In this document: piece by piece, positions 6,877 to 9,667 of the stretch | Position numbering within the stretch: the stretch's first letter is position 1 | Layout of the letters: each line of letters opens with the position of its first letter | Notes under the pieces: generated by a model | Database searches by the model: none | What the model was told of the DNA's origin: nothing | Seen by the model: only the letters and a program-made list of their open reading frames with translations | Position numbers and translations under genes: made by a program | Source of the DNA: Methanobacteriota archaeon | GTDB taxonomy: Archaea; Thermoplasmatota; Poseidoniia; Poseidoniales; Poseidoniaceae | NCBI GenBank assembly: GCA_002727695.1 | Contig: PBXT01000010.1 | Coordinates: 16,266 to 25,932 of the forward strand | Length of the DNA stretch: 9,667 bases | Reading direction: 5' to 3'

Positions 6877-7683
6877 CTATGAAAGTTGCATTGCAGCAAG
6901 TAGAATCCATCCTGTGGATACGTGTGCCCGGAACCACCAATTTTGGAATTGAGATCCAGAGGCGACTAGCACGCTTACAACCAGTACTAGGGAGATCAGA
7001 GTTCCACTTGGTGAGACAACAGAGAATGCAGCAGCCCATATTGGAATTGATAGCAGCATTACAGCCATGGTTGTTGGCGGTTGGAATCTAGCAGGGAATG
7101 ATTTCACTCCGGTTTTTTTGTCACTCTCAATGTCCATTTGTGCATACCCTAAGTCAAATGCTGCAATCCAAATCATTACTCCAATAGATACGATTAGTAA
7201 ATCTGGATACCAAGAGTTGGAAGAGATTTCGCCGGTAATTGCTACCCATGCGCCTGCAGGAGCTAGGGCTAGACAACCTCCGAGCCACCAATGGCACAGC
7301 CAAGTGAATCGCTTCAGGTACGGATAGACAACAAATGCGAGTACGGGAATGGGAGAAAGGTACAGGCACAAGGGGTTCAACATCGCAGCGCCTCCAACTA
7401 GCATGGCCAAGAAAATCCCGCACAGTATCCATGCTGTCTGCATGGACATGCTTCCAGAAGCGAGATGTCTGTTCGCTGTACGTGGGTTCTCGGCATCGAT
7501 ATCTTTGTCGATAATTCTGTTAAGGCCCATGGCTAAGCCTCTGGCTCCAACAGCTGCAATCAAAATCCAGAAGTATTGCAAGTAAGTTGGTTCACCAGCC
7601 ATCAGGGCTCCAATAAACACGAATGGTAGACTGAACAATGTGTGTTCGATTTTTACGAAGGATGCAATTTGCTTCAGGTCCAT
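6877..7683 (-). CDS. UbiA-family prenyltransferase, probably quinone biosynthesis (MqnP-like)
   Basis: Integral membrane aromatic prenyltransferase, 268 aa, with about eight or nine hydrophobic helices. The first Asp-rich motif is NRIIDKDID (55-63), followed by NPRTANRHL (66-74). The second is DLGYAQMDIESD (177-188), followed by KKTG. These bind the prenyl diphosphate through Mg2+. The NRIID...NPRTANR form resembles 4-hydroxybenzoate/futalosine-pathway (MqnP) enzymes more than geranylgeranylglyceryl-phosphate synthases. Its ATG starts on the base after the UbiD stop (TGA-ATG), and GGTGAT four nt upstream is an excellent ribosome site, so translation is likely coupled to UbiD. Pairing with UbiD suggests prenylation of 1,4-dihydroxy-6-naphthoate followed by decarboxylation in menaquinone synthesis. 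That pathway assignment is inferred from context; other aromatic acceptors remain possible. Confidence 0.9.
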   Translation of the reverse strand: MDLKQIASFVKIEHTLFSLPFVFIGALMAGEPTYLQYFWILIAAVGARGLAMGLNRIIDKDIDAENPRTANRHLASGSMSMQTAWILCGIFLAMLVGGAAMLNPLCLYLSPIPVLAFVVYPYLKRFTWLCHWWLGGCLALAPAGAWVAITGEISSNSWYPDLLIVSIGVMIWIAAFDLGYAQMDIESDKKTGVKSFPARFQPPTTMAVMLLSIPIWAAAFSVVSPSGTLISLVLVVSVLVASGSQFQNWWFRAHVSTGWILLAAMQLS

Positions 7684-9609
7684 TCACATCACCAAGTTGT
7701 CTGGCCAAGGTGGTAAATCGAACCGTTCAATCGCATCTAAAGTTTCAGGGTCATGCATGGTAATTGCAGGCCATCTTCGAACAGGAGTTGGTCCTTCGAG
7801 TGAAGGAATTGGTGTAGTCGCATCCCAGAATATTCTGCCATTTTCTACTATGAAATCTCGCTCCACAGCAAAGCGTGAGGTTAGCTGCCACAGCAACCTT
7901 CTCATCGCTCCTTCACCGTGAAGATTCATATCATTGTCAGTTACAAATAACCATCTTAATTCATTTTTGGAGTCCAATTGCCAAATTGATTTTCTCAATT
8001 GAGAAATCTTCTCCCTTTGGGCCTTAGCATCGTCCTCATTTGGCCATTGCATTCCGGTTCTTGGGTCCGGTCTTCCTTCGATGTCAACTGTTACGACTAA
8101 CATCGAATTTCTCAGCAAGAGACAGTCCTCAACATCTTCTAATTCTGAGATTTGTTTCAACAGAGATTCACTAATTCCTGGAGCATCTTCTTCTCCTCTT
8201 CTCCAAGCAGGACATTCTTCAATCGGAGACCCTTCTAGCGGCTTTCCACTTCTTGGGTCAGCAGGGACAAGTTTTGTTGCATCAATGATTACTTTCGAAT
8301 GTACATTTTCGTATGTGGAAGCAGGCTCGAGAGAGTCACTAACTATTCCTTCGATTATCGTGATGTCAGTCTCAGGGTCGACTCGGTTGTTTAGCACGTC
8401 TAACAAAGCATCTAGGTCACTGGGGTTTTCATCTGTAGCGATTAGGATTTTCAAAAACATCATTTGTCCAGCACCTAGCAAACCAAGACATGTTTTCCTA
8501 GCTTGTCTTGGGTATCGCTGCTTGCTCTTGACGATTGCAAGGTTGTGGAAACCAGTCTCTAGTGGTAAGTGTAAATCCAATACATCTCTGTGTTGGAAAG
8601 ATAGAATCGGCCTGAATTGCTTTCCAATCGCTTCTCCGAGATATCCATCTTCCATAGGGGGTTGACCTACAATGGTCGCTGGCAGTATTGCATTTTTCCT
8701 TCTGGTGACTGCAGTTACATTCAGAACAGGATACTGGCCAGTCAAAGAGTAGAATCCAAAGTGATCTCCGAATGGACCTTCGGTTCTAGTTTGGGTAGCA
8801 TCAACCCATCCCTCTATTACAATATCAGCATCAGCAGGTACTAGAAGGTCTTGAGTTAGTGCTTTTGTTATTCTTAGGCGTCTCTTACCTAGGAATCCCG
8901 CAAACATGTATTCTTCTAAATTATCAGGTAGGGGAGCTATCGCTGAGAAAATCAATTCAGGAGGGCCGCCAATACAAATCGCAACAGGCATTTTCCCATC
9001 CGGCCAAGCCGCAGCATGGTCTGCCCCATGCTTGTGAATCTGCCAGTGTAGGCCAACTTCTTTCGGGCCGAAGACTTGCCCTCTGTACATGCCTAGGTTG
9101 TGCTCTCCAGAATGCGGGTCTTTGGTAACAACTAGAGGAAGCGTGATGTACCTTCCACCATCCATTGGCCATGTCTTTGGAATTGGTAGTTGTGTGACGT
9201 CCAAGTCCATTTTTACTCTTTGACAAGATCCTCTCCAAACCTTCTTTGGAGGTAGTGACATTGCATCTCTCAATAGTGGAAGTCCGGTCCAAGGCCTCTT
9301 CATTATTCCACCAATATCTGGTTTCATCAAAGCGACCAATCTTTCACCAACTTCAGTTGGATGTGATGCGCCTAGTGCTCTTTGGGTTCTGTCGTGTGAG
9401 CCGAATAGATTCATTGCAAGTGGAATCTCACTAATTTCTCCGTTAGGGAGTCTTGGTTTCTCAAACAGAACAGCCGACCCATTGTTCTTCACTAGCCGGT
9501 CCGCAATTGCACCGGCCTCTAATTCTACATCTACAGGCTCAGTTATGCGAATCAACTCCCCCCGCTTCTCGAGGTGTGCAAGCCAACGCGTAGAATTTCT
9601 CCAGGCCAT
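7684..9609 (-). CDS. UbiD-family prenylated-FMN decarboxylase, long form
   Basis: Non-oxidative decarboxylase using prenylated FMN, which a UbiX flavin prenyltransferase (not in this window) must supply. Residues matching the metal/prFMN site of Aspergillus Fdc1 are N171 and R176 in NLGMYR, H194 in QIHKHGADH, and E232/E233. E277 and D282 in TEGPFGDHFGFY complete the catalytic Glu-Arg-acid set. Residues 365-450 (YPRQARKTCLGLLGAGQ to IIDATK) are the conserved C-terminal region. The protein has 641 residues against about 490-500 in bacterial UbiD; the excess is at 465-600, where a second TDND...WDAT unit echoes 390-445. The start at 9609 has an in-frame stop at 9631-9633. Being followed immediately by a UbiA-family gene, it probably acts in quinone synthesis (MqnL-like). 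The archaeal mevalonate-pathway UbiD homologue is an alternative but is shorter. Confidence 0.92.
   Translation of the reverse strand: MAWRNSTRWLAHLEKRGELIRITEPVDVELEAGAIADRLVKNNGSAVLFEKPRLPNGEISEIPLAMNLFGSHDRTQRALGASHPTEVGERLVALMKPDIGGIMKRPWTGLPLLRDAMSLPPKKVWRGSCQRVKMDLDVTQLPIPKTWPMDGGRYITLPLVVTKDPHSGEHNLGMYRGQVFGPKEVGLHWQIHKHGADHAAAWPDGKMPVAICIGGPPELIFSAIAPLPDNLEEYMFAGFLGKRRLRITKALTQDLLVPADADIVIEGWVDATQTRTEGPFGDHFGFYSLTGQYPVLNVTAVTRRKNAILPATIVGQPPMEDGYLGEAIGKQFRPILSFQHRDVLDLHLPLETGFHNLAIVKSKQRYPRQARKTCLGLLGAGQMMFLKILIATDENPSDLDALLDVLNNRVDPETDITIIEGIVSDSLEPASTYENVHSKVIIDATKLVPADPRSGKPLEGSPIEECPAWRRGEEDAPGISESLLKQISELEDVEDCLLLRNSMLVVTVDIEGRPDPRTGMQWPNEDDAKAQREKISQLRKSIWQLDSKNELRWLFVTDNDMNLHGEGAMRRLLWQLTSRFAVERDFIVENGRIFWDATTPIPSLEGPTPVRRWPAITMHDPETLDAIERFDLPPWPDNLVM
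7688..7693 (-). promoter_or_regulatory. Shine-Dalgarno site of the UbiA-family gene, inside the UbiD 3' end
   Basis: GGTGAT on the minus strand exactly matches part of the canonical anti-Shine-Dalgarno partner GGAGGTGATC. It lies four nt before the prenyltransferase ATG and within the last codons of the UbiD gene. With the directly abutting TGA-ATG junction this indicates translational coupling. Confidence 0.7.
7991..8006. repeat. Perfect 16-bp palindrome inside the UbiD gene
   Basis: TTTCTCAATTGAGAAA is its own reverse complement and is centred on CAATTG, the same hexamer that bounds the longer palindrome in uvrB. It spans codons 535-540 of the UbiD gene, in the extra C-terminal portion. 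It may be chance in AT-leaning coding DNA. Confidence 0.55.
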
Positions 9610-9667
9610 GATACCGCTAGGAGAACTTCTTCATGAATACTTGTTCTGTGCCGACTCATTGAAGTCC
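9610..9667. other. Window edge upstream of the UbiD gene, no gene identified
   Basis: Fifty-eight bases remain upstream of the UbiD start. On the minus strand one frame reads DFNESAQNKYS and stops at 9631-9633, which could be the C-terminus of an upstream gene in the same cluster, 21 nt before UbiD. On the plus strand a frame opens with ATG at 9608 and runs to the edge (MIPLGELLHEYLFCADSLKS). Its start would overlap the UbiD start, leaving no room for two promoters, so I consider it less likely. No archaeal TATA box was recognised here. Neither reading can be decided from this fragment. Confidence 0.3.

Noticed and set aside
6854..7039. N-terminal extension of the MazG-like gene by 62 codons
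   Set aside because: It overlaps the 3' part of the prenyltransferase gene in another frame, is rich in Cys and Trp, and matches nothing in the family. The Met at 6853 opens directly into the domain.
8081..8665. 194-codon open frame on the plus strand opposite the UbiD gene
   Set aside because: Ser-rich, low-complexity translation antisense to a strongly conserved enzyme; no domain, no ribosome site.
9608..9667. Divergent plus-strand gene starting at 9608
   Set aside because: Twenty codons to the window edge, start overlapping the UbiD start and no promoter room; cannot be supported.
1..9667. CRISPR arrays, tRNA or rRNA genes, insertion sequences
   Set aside because: No regularly spaced repeats, no tRNA-like cloverleaf, no transposase motifs; nearly all bases are accounted for by conserved coding genes.

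Overview
This window looks like a gene-dense, moderately AT-leaning archaeal chromosome segment. A deoxyhypusine synthase homologue, an archaeal presenilin-type membrane protease, a UbiA/UbiD pair of the kind used for quinone synthesis, and bacterial-type UvrB sit together with almost no intergenic DNA. That combination fits a mesophilic, probably marine, euryarchaeote such as Marine Group II (Poseidoniales) or a related Thermoplasmatota lineage. The lineage is an inference from gene content and protein style; no rRNA or other phylogenetic marker was examined.

Layout: two plus-strand genes occupy the left fifth. The first is a presenilin/signal-peptide-peptidase family intramembrane aspartyl protease whose 5' end lies outside the window. 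Seryl-tRNA synthetase (serS) follows after 9 nt. It converges on a minus-strand cluster with only 6 nt between the two stop codons. In transcription order (right to left) the cluster is: a long UbiD-family decarboxylase, a UbiA-family prenyltransferase, a MazG-like NTP pyrophosphohydrolase, a short-chain dehydrogenase/reductase, UvrB, and a deoxyhypusine synthase homologue. The gaps between these six genes are 0, 23, 29, 11 and 18 nt, so they are probably one transcription unit. No promoter or terminator was recognised inside it. About 58 nt at the right edge hold no gene that can be identified.

How the genes fit: UbiA and UbiD plausibly make consecutive steps of (mena)quinone ring assembly. 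MazG and UvrB both protect genome integrity, by nucleotide-pool cleansing and nucleotide excision repair. The deoxyhypusine synthase homologue and SerRS serve translation.

No completely new multi-gene system was found. The most unusual points are architectural. The presenilin-type protease appears to carry an extracytoplasmic calcium-binding/beta-propeller-like segment. The deoxyhypusine synthase keeps its catalytic lysine but has lost several spermidine- and NAD-contacting residues. UvrB has an insertion of about 40 residues after helicase motif III. UbiD carries what looks like a second copy of its C-terminal unit. A perfect 26-bp palindrome lies inside the uvrB coding sequence.
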